From Parazoarcus communis SWub3 = DSM 12120 (GTDB taxonomy: Bacteria; Pseudomonadota; Gammaproteobacteria; Burkholderiales; Rhodocyclaceae), in the NCBI RefSeq assembly GCF_003226565.1, contig NZ_QKOE01000018.1, positions 33,425 to 97,424 of the forward strand: a DNA stretch of 64,000 nucleotides. The letters are read 5' to 3'. Of this stretch, positions 38,437-46,715 are shown in pieces. The position numbers were made by a program, and so were the translations under genes. Every line of letters begins with the position of its first letter. Position 1 is the first letter of the stretch. The notes under the pieces are model-generated. The model searched no databases and was not told the origin of the DNA. It worked only from the letters and a program-made list of their open reading frames with translations.

Positions 38437-39230
38437 CGCCACACTATCCGGCCAACATCGTCGTCGTACCTTGTTAAAACGCGAGTGACTTCGATACGCG
38501 GCCCTACCCACACTGCCAGAGCACTAAAGTTGTCCATATCTCCGGGGCCGGGTACTTGAATACGTGCCAGCATGCCTTTCACCCAGTCTTCAGGTAGTAC
38601 AGCCTCTTTGAGCGCCTCCTCCATCGCGGTTTCGTCGAGCACCTCCCAAAAACCGTCGCTGCATAGCAGGAATGCGTCTCCTGACTGCAACACCAACGGG
38701 ACTTCGCAGACGGCAGTTGGCGGTGTATCAACAGAGCCGACCGCCGCATACAACGTATTGCGGTCACGCCGTCCACGTAGGCTACCGCGTTCGAAGCCTG
38801 CGTCCATCATTGCCTGCAAAACACTATGGTCATGGGTCAGCAGACATGCTCGCCCGTGACGGAAAAGATAGATGCGGCTATCACCGAGTTGGCACCATGT
38901 CGCCCGCGCAGCTTCGGTGTCGATCAGCAGGGTAGCCACCGTGGTATTCATATCCTTGCAGTCACGATGAAGCTCACGTGCCCGCCCAAGAGCATCTCTT
39001 GCCACGGCAATGGTCCAATCCGGGTTGGCGCAGCACTTTCCTGGGGCCACCTGGAAATGCTGTAGAACTTCTCGTACAACCATGCGTGCAGCGACTTCAC
39101 CACCTTCGTATCCACCTGCGCCATCGGCCAGTGCAAAGCAGCCAATGCTTTCATTTGCGCAGAAGCCAACGAAGTCCTGGTTGCCGTCCCGTGTTCCGGT
39201 TTCCGTGCAATGCGCAATTGACAAGTGCAT
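38433..39230 (-). CDS. pppA: PP2C-family serine/threonine phosphatase (PppA-type)
   Basis: Metal-dependent phosphatase of 265 residues. PP2C motifs: GTRDGNQDFVGF (RxxNQD), FALADGAGGYEGGE (DGxGG), HDHSVL, and LLCSDGFWEVL near the C-terminus. In T6SS it reverses phosphorylation of the FHA protein by the PpkA kinase, switching secretion off. Its ATG overlaps the tagH/fha stop by one base (TAATG). Confidence 0.93.
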   Translation of the reverse strand: MHLSIAHCTETGTRDGNQDFVGFCANESIGCFALADGAGGYEGGEVAARMVVREVLQHFQVAPGKCCANPDWTIAVARDALGRARELHRDCKDMNTTVATLLIDTEAARATWCQLGDSRIYLFRHGRACLLTHDHSVLQAMMDAGFERGSLRGRRDRNTLYAAVGSVDTPPTAVCEVPLVLQSGDAFLLCSDGFWEVLDETAMEEALKEAVLPEDWVKGMLARIQVPGPGDMDNFSALAVWVGPRIEVTRVLTRYDDDVGRIVWR

Positions 39231-41140
39231 TACGGTGTCTCCGTGTTCTGTTGCACTCCACTTTGCGAGCTCTCCTCATAGGCGTCCACGAAGGCAGTGC
39301 CGAAGAACTCCTGAAAGCGGTCCTCGGCTTGCTCCCGGGTACTTTCGAAATATCGGCCATAGGCGTCCCAGAGTCTGGCTTTGCGCCCCAGAGAGAGCAG
39401 AGTCTCGATCATTCCGCTGGCGTTAGCGTTGCGCGAGATGGTCACAGGGTCGAAACGCTCCAATACGTGACTCAGTGCCGAACGCATACCCGAGACGACG
39501 CCGAGCTGATGGTTGTACAGATCTTCGAAGGCCTCTCGCACTGCCTCTTCCGGATCCATGAAACCAGGATAGCGTGACCCCAGTAAGTACATCAGTGCTA
39601 CCTCGCCGCTAGGCGAAAATTTCAGTGGATTATTGCGATCGGGCGCAATCAAGGTGACATTGGCGCGTACCTCTCTCTTCACTGTTGCTCGCGCCGCTAT
39701 CAATTGCACGGTGCCATCGACACTGACTTTTAGCAGCGCTCCGAGGGTACGCATGAACGCCGGATCAAGTCCCTGCCGATTCGCAAGGTTCTCCAGCTCC
39801 AACCCCTCCAGCAACGCTGCGAACAAACAGGCTTGTTCCTCGGCGGGCGCTGTTTCAGACACCAAAGGCGCTGGCGTACGCTGTTCTCGGACGGATGGCG
39901 AACTCGCCAGGGTCTCCGGTGTGCCCCCCGCCGGAGGAGCTTCTTCCATGCAAGTCCTATGCTCCACTTCAGCAGCCAAAGCGTCCTGCGGTGATGGCTG
40001 CAGCGGCGTGCTCTCCGGCGCCGCTCGTGCCTGTAAGGGTTCGAAGAGTTCCTCTAACCCGAAATCCTCTGGAATCAGAGGGTCTGTTCCAGGCATCCGT
40101 TTTCCGACAGAGACAGTGCAGCCACTGTTCTCGCCTCCAGCCTCAGACACACACACCATATCGACGGCGAGCGGCACGCCCGCGCTCGCCCGACTGGCTT
40201 CAGCCTGCATCCCCACAGTGTCATCCTGCGCTGGCTCCTGGGTGCTATCCAGCACAGGCAGAACAAAGGGCGTGTGCAATTCAGCACGGTGGTTGATGGC
40301 ATGGCTGCTTTCCCGCACCACACCGTCCCCGAGTACCCCACCAACCAGATCAAGAGCCTCGTCCGCCACATCGCCGAAGATTTCCAGCGGGTCTAACGAT
40401 ACCTGCTCCAGCAAGGTATTGCCCTGTGCAGTCAGCGCATCACGTAGGAGTTCTGCCTCCGATTGAGCGGCTCCCGCGCTATTGAGGCCATGCAACAGAT
40501 GCCCACTTTCGACGGCCAGATCGGCCAGTTCGATACCCTGCAGCGACATTGCGTATAGAGTATTGTCCTCAAGTGCTCGGCACGTACCGCTGGACGTCAG
40601 GATCTCATCCATATCTTGCATGGCATGTGTCGCCAAAGACTCTGCAGCCTCTGCAAAATCATGCAGCACGTCCCTCCCGCAGGAGACACCGGTAGCCTGG
40701 ACTCCACTGGCCTGCACACAAATTTCGTCGCTTGCTCCCGTAAATCCGACCACAGTCTGTACAGGATCGGTGGCACCGTCGCAGTAGTCTATGGTGCGCA
40801 CGCCAGGAGGCTGCGCTTCTGCCCGGCACAAACGCACCTCAATCAGATAGCATCCGATGCGGATCTGATCTCCGTCACTCAGTGCGCATTCTTCGCCGGG
40901 TAATAAAGACAATGCGTTCAGTAACGCCGGATTGGATGTGCTGACGTTGGAGAGCCGATAGCCTCCATCCGCGTCGGGTGTGACCTGAAGGTGGCGGCGG
41001 GACATTACACGCATTGGGTCCGGCAGCACTAAGGTATTGTCGTCGTCACGGCCGATGGTCCCACCTTCCGCCGGCAGGCATATTGCAATCGGCAACACCG
41101 GCATGGTCTCGTTATACTTGATTGCGACTATTTGAAGCAT
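39230..41140 (-). CDS. tagH: T6SS FHA-domain protein (TagH/Fha)
   Basis: Phosphothreonine-reading scaffold of 636 residues. An N-terminal FHA domain (residues ~20-100) has GTIGRDDDNTLVLPD and MSRRHLQV. A long acidic, low-complexity middle (~120-430) lacks recognisable domains. The C-terminal ~190 residues match the TagH region (REAFEDLYNHQLGVVSGMRSAL is split here by the conserved AFEDL and AL.HVLERFDP motifs). Substrate of the adjacent kinase/phosphatase pair. Confidence 0.9.
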   Translation of the reverse strand: MLQIVAIKYNETMPVLPIAICLPAEGGTIGRDDDNTLVLPDPMRVMSRRHLQVTPDADGGYRLSNVSTSNPALLNALSLLPGEECALSDGDQIRIGCYLIEVRLCRAEAQPPGVRTIDYCDGATDPVQTVVGFTGASDEICVQASGVQATGVSCGRDVLHDFAEAAESLATHAMQDMDEILTSSGTCRALEDNTLYAMSLQGIELADLAVESGHLLHGLNSAGAAQSEAELLRDALTAQGNTLLEQVSLDPLEIFGDVADEALDLVGGVLGDGVVRESSHAINHRAELHTPFVLPVLDSTQEPAQDDTVGMQAEASRASAGVPLAVDMVCVSEAGGENSGCTVSVGKRMPGTDPLIPEDFGLEELFEPLQARAAPESTPLQPSPQDALAAEVEHRTCMEEAPPAGGTPETLASSPSVREQRTPAPLVSETAPAEEQACLFAALLEGLELENLANRQGLDPAFMRTLGALLKVSVDGTVQLIAARATVKREVRANVTLIAPDRNNPLKFSPSGEVALMYLLGSRYPGFMDPEEAVREAFEDLYNHQLGVVSGMRSALSHVLERFDPVTISRNANASGMIETLLSLGRKARLWDAYGRYFESTREQAEDRFQEFFGTAFVDAYEESSQSGVQQNTETP

Positions 41141-41168
41141 GGGGCCCTCTCAACGGGAAGGGAGTTAC

Positions 41169-41714
41169 TTAGCGTGATTCCCAGCGCAAGATGATGCGCT
41201 CGCCTCTATCGGCATAGAACTGTGCAACCATCGGCACCTTCGGCGGCCGCTCGATGCGGATATGATGCTCCCCGACATCCAGTGTGATGATGCGCACACT
41301 GTCATCCTGCACCAGGCCGATCTCGCGATCATTCAGAAACACGAGACCCCGCATCGGGCTTTCCAGCACCAGTTGCGGCAGCCTCTGACCTATCTTATCC
41401 ACACGCATAACCGGCCAGTTGCGGGAGCGCTCACCGGTTGTCCCGTCCGGATACGGGAACACGATGACTCGCTGCAATTCAACCATGCCATCCTCGGCAG
41501 TACGGCTGACACGTTCACTACCTTGCCGCGCCATCTCTGCCGCCTGCTCGCGCACAACGTCCCCAAGGATTTGCCCCATCTCTGACGCGGCGACGTTCTC
41601 GTAGGAGGGCGCATCGAACAAGGCCGAACATCCGACCAGCACTACCAGTGCCAAGCCGCAACATAGTGTTCGTTGCAAGCGCACGGTGCGCGCCTCAGTC
41701 TTTGCCAAACTCAT
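41169..41714 (-). CDS. T6SS-cluster lipoprotein with PEGA-like C-terminus
   Basis: Predicted lipoprotein of 181 residues with lipobox LVGC (LALVVLVGCSALFD). The C-terminal ~65 residues (GLVFLNDREIGLV...ITLDVGEHHIRIERP) resemble a PEGA beta-domain like that at the end of the preceding kinase. Its ATG lies within the last 20 bases of the kinase gene. By position it could be a TagQ-like envelope signalling partner, but similarity to TagQ was not established. Confidence 0.7.
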   Translation of the reverse strand: MSLAKTEARTVRLQRTLCCGLALVVLVGCSALFDAPSYENVAASEMGQILGDVVREQAAEMARQGSERVSRTAEDGMVELQRVIVFPYPDGTTGERSRNWPVMRVDKIGQRLPQLVLESPMRGLVFLNDREIGLVQDDSVRIITLDVGEHHIRIERPPKVPMVAQFYADRGERIILRWESR

Positions 41715-43563
41715 GTTTGATCCGATAGGTGCGACCGGCCTCGACGGTAATGGTCATTCGCTTGGATGGATGTGTCTCATTGCTGACCTCCAGTTCCAGA
41801 TCACCGGGATCGACCTGGAAACGCACCCGCGGCGGTGCGACGCCAACCAATTTTCCGTTCACGAGGACATTCCCCCATGGCTCAACGCGCACTTCGATCA
41901 CGCCCTGCTGACTGTCACTGTCCGCCCGAGTCTCGGCTGTACTTCGCGCCCCATCGGCCATCAGAGACGGGATGTGTCCTGCCCCGTGTTCAACCTCATC
42001 TTTGGATGACGGCCGAAGACCTTCAGCAACCGCTCCGATCGAGTCGCCTTGCGACACCTCCGTTTGAGCAGACTCTACTGGCAAGGCAAGGACGTTTTCC
42101 TCAAGTTCCAGCGCTGACCCCGCAGTGGGCCGAAACGAAGTGCTTGTGCCATCCCCCTCGCCGCTCCGCAGCTCGAAACCGCCATCGTTTCGCGGGTCGG
42201 ACTCCTTCTTTGCCGACAACGGAAAGGGCAGGAAGGCCGAAGCATCATTACTGGGTACCCTCGTAGCCTCCGTCGCATTGGTCGCGTAAGCCGCAAGCCC
42301 CTCCCCCTCGGCTTCATGTCGAGTCAGTGTGTAGGTTGCGGCACCGGTGAGCAGCAAGAACACCCCGCCCAGAAGAGTCGGCAAAAGCCGACGTTGTCTC
42401 TTCGTCTCTCGCGGTGCCACTGGCACGCTTTCACGTATGGGTTGAGGTTCGTTTCCTTCCTGTTCTTCTGACGGCGAAGCGGAGCCCAGGTCCATCACCT
42501 GCATGCCCGCTGCAGGAGTCCCCTGCGAGATCTCCACATTTTCGTCGGTGCCCTCTGTAACGAGCATTGCGACAACGTCGTTTACCGCCCCTGCGCCGGA
42601 TGCGCTTGGTGTCAGGCCAATCGCATCCGTGGTCCCTACCTTCGGACCGGCCGTCATGATCGCTACGAACGCGGCGATCGACTGCGGCCGCAGCTCTGGA
42701 TTGACTCTCAGACCAGCGTCAATCGCCGCCTGCAGCCCCTCCGGAAAACCTGCCGGTGCCCTCGCAGACAAAGGGACCAGAGGATCGCGGATGATTCGAG
42801 CCACGGAGACCACGGGCATCTCACCCGTTACCAACTGATACGCTACCGCCGAAAGCGCGTACAGATCGGTCCATGCCCCCTGCGGAGCGATGGAGCCGTC
42901 CTCGCTGTATTGCTCGATTGGCGCGAACCCCGGCTTAAGGATGACAGTCGAGACTTCGGACTTATCCACAAGAATACGCCGCGCTGCACCAAAGTCGAGC
43001 AGCAGCGGGCTACCATCCTCAAGAATCAGAATATTGTCGGTGGAAATATCCCTGTGGTAGCAATCCACCGCGTGCAGCGTCGCCAGGCCATCTAGTAATG
43101 GTGACAGGATTGCCGTCATCGCCACACCGTCCTGGATGCGGAACCCTTCCTGCACGAGTTGGCTTAGCGGGCGACCACGGTACAATGGCATTACCATATA
43201 TGCCGTGCCCTTCTCTTCCCAGAATCGAAGGATCTCGACCAGCGCAGGATGTTTGAACCGCGCCAACATGCGAGCTTCTGACATGAAGCAGCGCAGACCC
43301 TTCTCAAAGGTATCTTGTTGCCGTGCAGAACTCGATACCACCGCGCCATCCGGGGTTCGCACTGCATGACTAACCGGCAAATACTCTTTGATGGCGACGT
43401 CACGCTCCAACAAAGTGTCGAACGCTTGGTAGACGATACCGAATCCACCCTCTCCGATTACGGCACGCACCTCAAACTCCTGCAAGCGCGCACCGGATGG
43501 TAGGGCATTCGCTGGACGGATCTGTGGGAGATCGACAGACTTTCCCTCTGTTACGTAAGACAT
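41695..43563 (-). CDS. ppkA: Ser/Thr protein kinase with PEGA domain (PpkA-type)
   Basis: Membrane kinase of 622 residues. Gly-rich loop GEGGFGIVY, Lys in DVAIKEYLPV, catalytic loop CYHRDISTDNIL, DFGAAR. One transmembrane helix near residue 400 (LLPTLLGGVFLLLTGAATYTL). The periplasmic part ends in a PEGA domain (GNVLVNGKLVGVAPPRVRF). It phosphorylates the FHA protein to activate T6SS in homologous systems. It starts one base after the stop of the 61-codon gene. Confidence 0.9.
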   Translation of the reverse strand: MSYVTEGKSVDLPQIRPANALPSGARLQEFEVRAVIGEGGFGIVYQAFDTLLERDVAIKEYLPVSHAVRTPDGAVVSSSARQQDTFEKGLRCFMSEARMLARFKHPALVEILRFWEEKGTAYMVMPLYRGRPLSQLVQEGFRIQDGVAMTAILSPLLDGLATLHAVDCYHRDISTDNILILEDGSPLLLDFGAARRILVDKSEVSTVILKPGFAPIEQYSEDGSIAPQGAWTDLYALSAVAYQLVTGEMPVVSVARIIRDPLVPLSARAPAGFPEGLQAAIDAGLRVNPELRPQSIAAFVAIMTAGPKVGTTDAIGLTPSASGAGAVNDVVAMLVTEGTDENVEISQGTPAAGMQVMDLGSASPSEEQEGNEPQPIRESVPVAPRETKRQRRLLPTLLGGVFLLLTGAATYTLTRHEAEGEGLAAYATNATEATRVPSNDASAFLPFPLSAKKESDPRNDGGFELRSGEGDGTSTSFRPTAGSALELEENVLALPVESAQTEVSQGDSIGAVAEGLRPSSKDEVEHGAGHIPSLMADGARSTAETRADSDSQQGVIEVRVEPWGNVLVNGKLVGVAPPRVRFQVDPGDLELEVSNETHPSKRMTITVEAGRTYRIKHEFGKD

Positions 43564-43564
43564 G

Positions 43565-43750
43565 TCAATTCTCCGCTGGCAGATCCATCAGAAGGTCGCC
43601 ACTGCACCTCGCCGGGGCGGTGAATTTGATCGAACCTTGTGTCGACGCCTGTGCTACCGCCAGGGCAACGCCGGACAACAAAACCTTGATGCTCTCGTAT
43701 GGCGTAAGGTTGGGCTTGCTGGGCAACGACATGCGAATGATCCCACTCAT
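43565..43750 (-). CDS. Unrecognised 61-residue protein in T6SS operon
   Basis: Short gene filling the space between tssG and the kinase. Its ATG overlaps the tssG stop (ATGA) and its stop lies one base before the kinase ATG, so spacing alone suggests a real coupled gene. The product begins MSGIIRMSLPSKPNLTPYES, followed by a mildly hydrophobic helix-like stretch (IKVLLSGVALAVAQAS) and a Cys-containing tail. No signal peptide or family recognised. It may be a small regulator or chaperone. Confidence 0.65.
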   Translation of the reverse strand: MSGIIRMSLPSKPNLTPYESIKVLLSGVALAVAQASTQGSIKFTAPARCSGDLLMDLPAEN

Positions 43751-44796
43751 GATGGCCTCGACTGTTGAGTGCAGGGCGCAAGCAGTTCGCAATCGATGAC
43801 AAGATCTCCTCGGTCCCGACGCAGTACTTCCCTCCCCATCCAGCTCGTCCACCCCAGACGTGCGCAGTCGCCGAGCCTGACGGTAGGAACTTGGTCGGCG
43901 CGCAGAATCAATCGAACATCCCATTGCAGTTCAAAACCGCTGTAGTTGCGGACCCAGTCGCGCAGTTGCCTGTTCCAATCACTACCGGGAAGCAGTTGTT
44001 CATAGGCGGCCAGATCTAGTGGACCGGCATGGATGCGGAAACGATGGAGGCGGTCCGGTATGGCAACGCCGCAAACGGCGCCGGCACCCAAGCGCGACGC
44101 ATCGGTATGACCACCCAACTCGGTCCGATCTTCTTGCGACAACGTTAGCCAACTCATCACCCATTCCTCGATACGGAAGGGCCAGCCAAAGAAACTGCTC
44201 AGAATTGACCGTAACCCTTCTGGATTGCGCGTCAGCCGCACCAGATGACCAGACATGTAGCGGCGGGCATGGTCGGGAATAGCATCACGCCCAGCGCTAG
44301 CCGACTCCCCGTAGCCAATCAAACTACTTACGTGGCGTCCGAAGGAGTCATCATCCCGTCGATCGAGAGAGGTTGTTGCCTGGGCGCTCGACCACGCCCG
44401 GTAGAACAACAGCGCAGCCCGATGCTGGAAAATGTCGACGAAAGCCTGCAGCCCCGCGTCTTTCTCGACATGAGCGACACTGTGGGCATATTCGGTCAGA
44501 TGCACGGGCAGCGGCCCATTTGGACCAAACAGGCCGAAAACGAGTTGCGCCAAGCGCGGCCGCCCATGCGTATCGAAGTCGAATCCTACGAGTGAGGCGG
44601 GCGCGAACTGCAGCGACGGAGGCTGACTGACGCGCAGGACTTCATCGTTCGCACGGGCTGCTCGGCCCAGCCGCGGCTTGTGAGGATTCTTCGCCTCGAA
44701 CCAGCGCAGAGCATTGAACCAATCGATGCGCCACGGCTCGGTCTCGAGCAACCGACGATAGGGCACAACCGTGTCATAGAGGACGGGTTCAGGCAT
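43747..44796 (-). CDS. tssG: T6SS baseplate protein TssG
   Basis: Baseplate wedge component of 349 residues. Family landmarks: WFNALRWFEAKNPHKPRLG, LVFGLFGPNGPLPVHLTEYA, and FFGWPFRIEEWV followed by GWTSWMG. ATG 44796 (MPEPVLYD) overlaps tssF by 8 bases and matches the family length; the longer open frame begins inside tssF. It is coupled to the 61-codon gene downstream. Confidence 0.94.
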   Translation of the reverse strand: MPEPVLYDTVVPYRRLLETEPWRIDWFNALRWFEAKNPHKPRLGRAARANDEVLRVSQPPSLQFAPASLVGFDFDTHGRPRLAQLVFGLFGPNGPLPVHLTEYAHSVAHVEKDAGLQAFVDIFQHRAALLFYRAWSSAQATTSLDRRDDDSFGRHVSSLIGYGESASAGRDAIPDHARRYMSGHLVRLTRNPEGLRSILSSFFGWPFRIEEWVMSWLTLSQEDRTELGGHTDASRLGAGAVCGVAIPDRLHRFRIHAGPLDLAAYEQLLPGSDWNRQLRDWVRNYSGFELQWDVRLILRADQVPTVRLGDCARLGWTSWMGREVLRRDRGDLVIDCELLAPCTQQSRPS

Positions 44797-46657
44797 CGGG
44801 GCGCCCTCCCCAACGTGGAGGCCACGTTGCGATGCGGCCGCGGGTAGTGCTGCACAGTACAAGTTCACAAAACATGTTCATCGACACATGTCTCGACAGA
44901 AACTGCTCCAGAACCGTGCCGAAGAGGTATGGACTGCCGCCAGCAAAAGGGCGTTCGTCCAGTGTTGCAGTCACTGCCACCCCACGCCCGAACATCAGCG
45001 GCCCGGCAACCGGGAGTCTCCGATTTACGGCCTCGACCTGCATGGCCACGATCGCATCGGCATGGCGGGCCACCACCGGATCAGCAAGCGCTGCATAAAG
45101 ACCAAACAATTCGCGCAGTACGGTTGCGCCGCTACCCGCATCAAGATCGCGCAGGGCAAGATAGTTGATCGACAAGTGGCTGATTAGGCGCCAGGTTGTC
45201 TCTTGCTCGGCAAGCTGAGGCCGCGGGCGGGATGGTCCGCGCAACATTCGGGCGCCCCGCAACGGTAGACTAGTCTCGACACTTAACGACGTGCCGGCGG
45301 GCAACAGAAGTGGCAGATCTCGGTTGGTCAGTAACATCTCCACGCCGATCTGCTCAACATGCTCAGGCCAAGGGGCCTCCCGCGTGTCGACCAGAGACAC
45401 AAACACTTCCGAACCCCGATAGCCGGAGCGCTCCCCCTCCTTACCCCCCGCCTCGGACAGGCGCCGTGCTTCCCTTCGGACGGAGAAATAAGCCTCTCCC
45501 CCCCTGCGGTCCTGCCCTACATGCTTGTAAAACGGGGAAAACGAGCGCACGGGATTGTTACCGCGATCATATCCATGCACATTCAATACTTGATGAACCT
45601 CAAAATCGAGTGGGCGTGTACGGTCAGGCACAATATGGTGCTCGAGTGCACCGGATGTAACCGGAAGACGATTGCCTTCCGACGGAAACAGATTGATGAT
45701 CGGGACGCAGTTGAGCATGAAGCTCCTGCTCCCCATGACTGCAGCAAGACCGCCCGGATCATGGTCCAGCAGGATCGCAATCTCAAACTCATCACCCTGC
45801 AATTGCCTTAGCGCCGGGCCGACTCCGCCAATACTGAAAAACAGGTAACGCGGAGGAAAAGAGAAGTACTCATGCAGCAATCGGTAGCCCTGAAACACTC
45901 TCGGATCAGTTGGTAACAATGCCTGCGCAGCATCGAAACCCTCGGCACGCAGCGTATCGGGTGCAGTGAGAAACTGTGCTCGACTGCCATCCAGTTCACT
46001 TAGCATCACGCCCATGCCGTGGCCGAGCACTGCCTCGTATAGCAAGCTTGCATCCGGCTCGTCTGCGGCGATATGGAAGCACAATCGATCTGGATGGGGG
46101 CCCCGCACCGCCTCAGGGCGACTGAAGCGCAGGTGCATCCGTATCACCCCCTTGACGACCCTCGCACCCGCCAAACTACCGAGCGACAGCCTATCGCTGG
46201 GTAAATCCGCCTTTGTTCCAATGATCTGCAATGGCCAGACGTCGATGTCCTGGCTTGTCACGAAAGAACATGCCGTCTGGCTATCCGATACCGTCGGCGA
46301 CAACATGCGCGTCCCCCGAGGCAAGGTTCCGCAACCATTCTGGACAGTGCGGCTACCAAGTTCGCTACTATCTATGCAGGCGATCGCCATCGCCGGTGTA
46401 GGGGCCAGATAATGGGGATAAACGACCTCCAGCAAGCGCTGCGAGAAGCGAGGAAATTCAGCATCGATCTTGACGTGAATACGTGCGGCAAGAAAGGCGA
46501 AACCCTCCAGCAGTCTCTCTACGTACGGATCGGCAACCATACCGCCCTGCATACCCAGCCGCCCCGCGACCTTGGGGAAGGCCTCAGCGAACTCGCTACC
46601 CATTTCGCGCAGATAAGTGAGTTCGCGACTGTAATATTCGAGGAATCGCATATCCAT
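44789..46657 (-). CDS. tssF: T6SS baseplate protein TssF
   Basis: Baseplate wedge component of 622 residues. The start MDMRFLEYYSRELTYLREMG is the TssF hallmark, followed by KVAGRLGM and ERLLEGFAFLAARIHVKID. GGAGG lies just upstream of two adjacent ATGs (46660 and 46657), and the second is given. The C-terminus has the VNRRLPVAGPLMFGRGVAV region. About 58 bp separate it from tssM. Confidence 0.94.
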   Translation of the reverse strand: MDMRFLEYYSRELTYLREMGSEFAEAFPKVAGRLGMQGGMVADPYVERLLEGFAFLAARIHVKIDAEFPRFSQRLLEVVYPHYLAPTPAMAIACIDSSELGSRTVQNGCGTLPRGTRMLSPTVSDSQTACSFVTSQDIDVWPLQIIGTKADLPSDRLSLGSLAGARVVKGVIRMHLRFSRPEAVRGPHPDRLCFHIAADEPDASLLYEAVLGHGMGVMLSELDGSRAQFLTAPDTLRAEGFDAAQALLPTDPRVFQGYRLLHEYFSFPPRYLFFSIGGVGPALRQLQGDEFEIAILLDHDPGGLAAVMGSRSFMLNCVPIINLFPSEGNRLPVTSGALEHHIVPDRTRPLDFEVHQVLNVHGYDRGNNPVRSFSPFYKHVGQDRRGGEAYFSVRREARRLSEAGGKEGERSGYRGSEVFVSLVDTREAPWPEHVEQIGVEMLLTNRDLPLLLPAGTSLSVETSLPLRGARMLRGPSRPRPQLAEQETTWRLISHLSINYLALRDLDAGSGATVLRELFGLYAALADPVVARHADAIVAMQVEAVNRRLPVAGPLMFGRGVAVTATLDERPFAGGSPYLFGTVLEQFLSRHVSMNMFCELVLCSTTRGRIATWPPRWGGRPDA

Positions 46658-46715
46658 CATGCCCCCTCCTGCCAGTCGCGCCCGCACCAGCCAACGTTTC
46701 GCCACTCCCGCCGCA

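Noticed and set aside
39633..40466. 277-codon plus-strand frame over the FHA protein middle
   Set aside because: Ser/Ala/Thr-rich shadow of the tagH low-complexity region; tagH is supported by its FHA and TagH domains.
41695..43563. T6SS kinase as a pseudokinase because the catalytic loop lacks the usual Lys (HRDISTDN)
   Set aside because: This HRDIS-type loop occurs in other T6SS kinases as far as I recall; the VAIK Lys, HRD Asp and DFG are all present.
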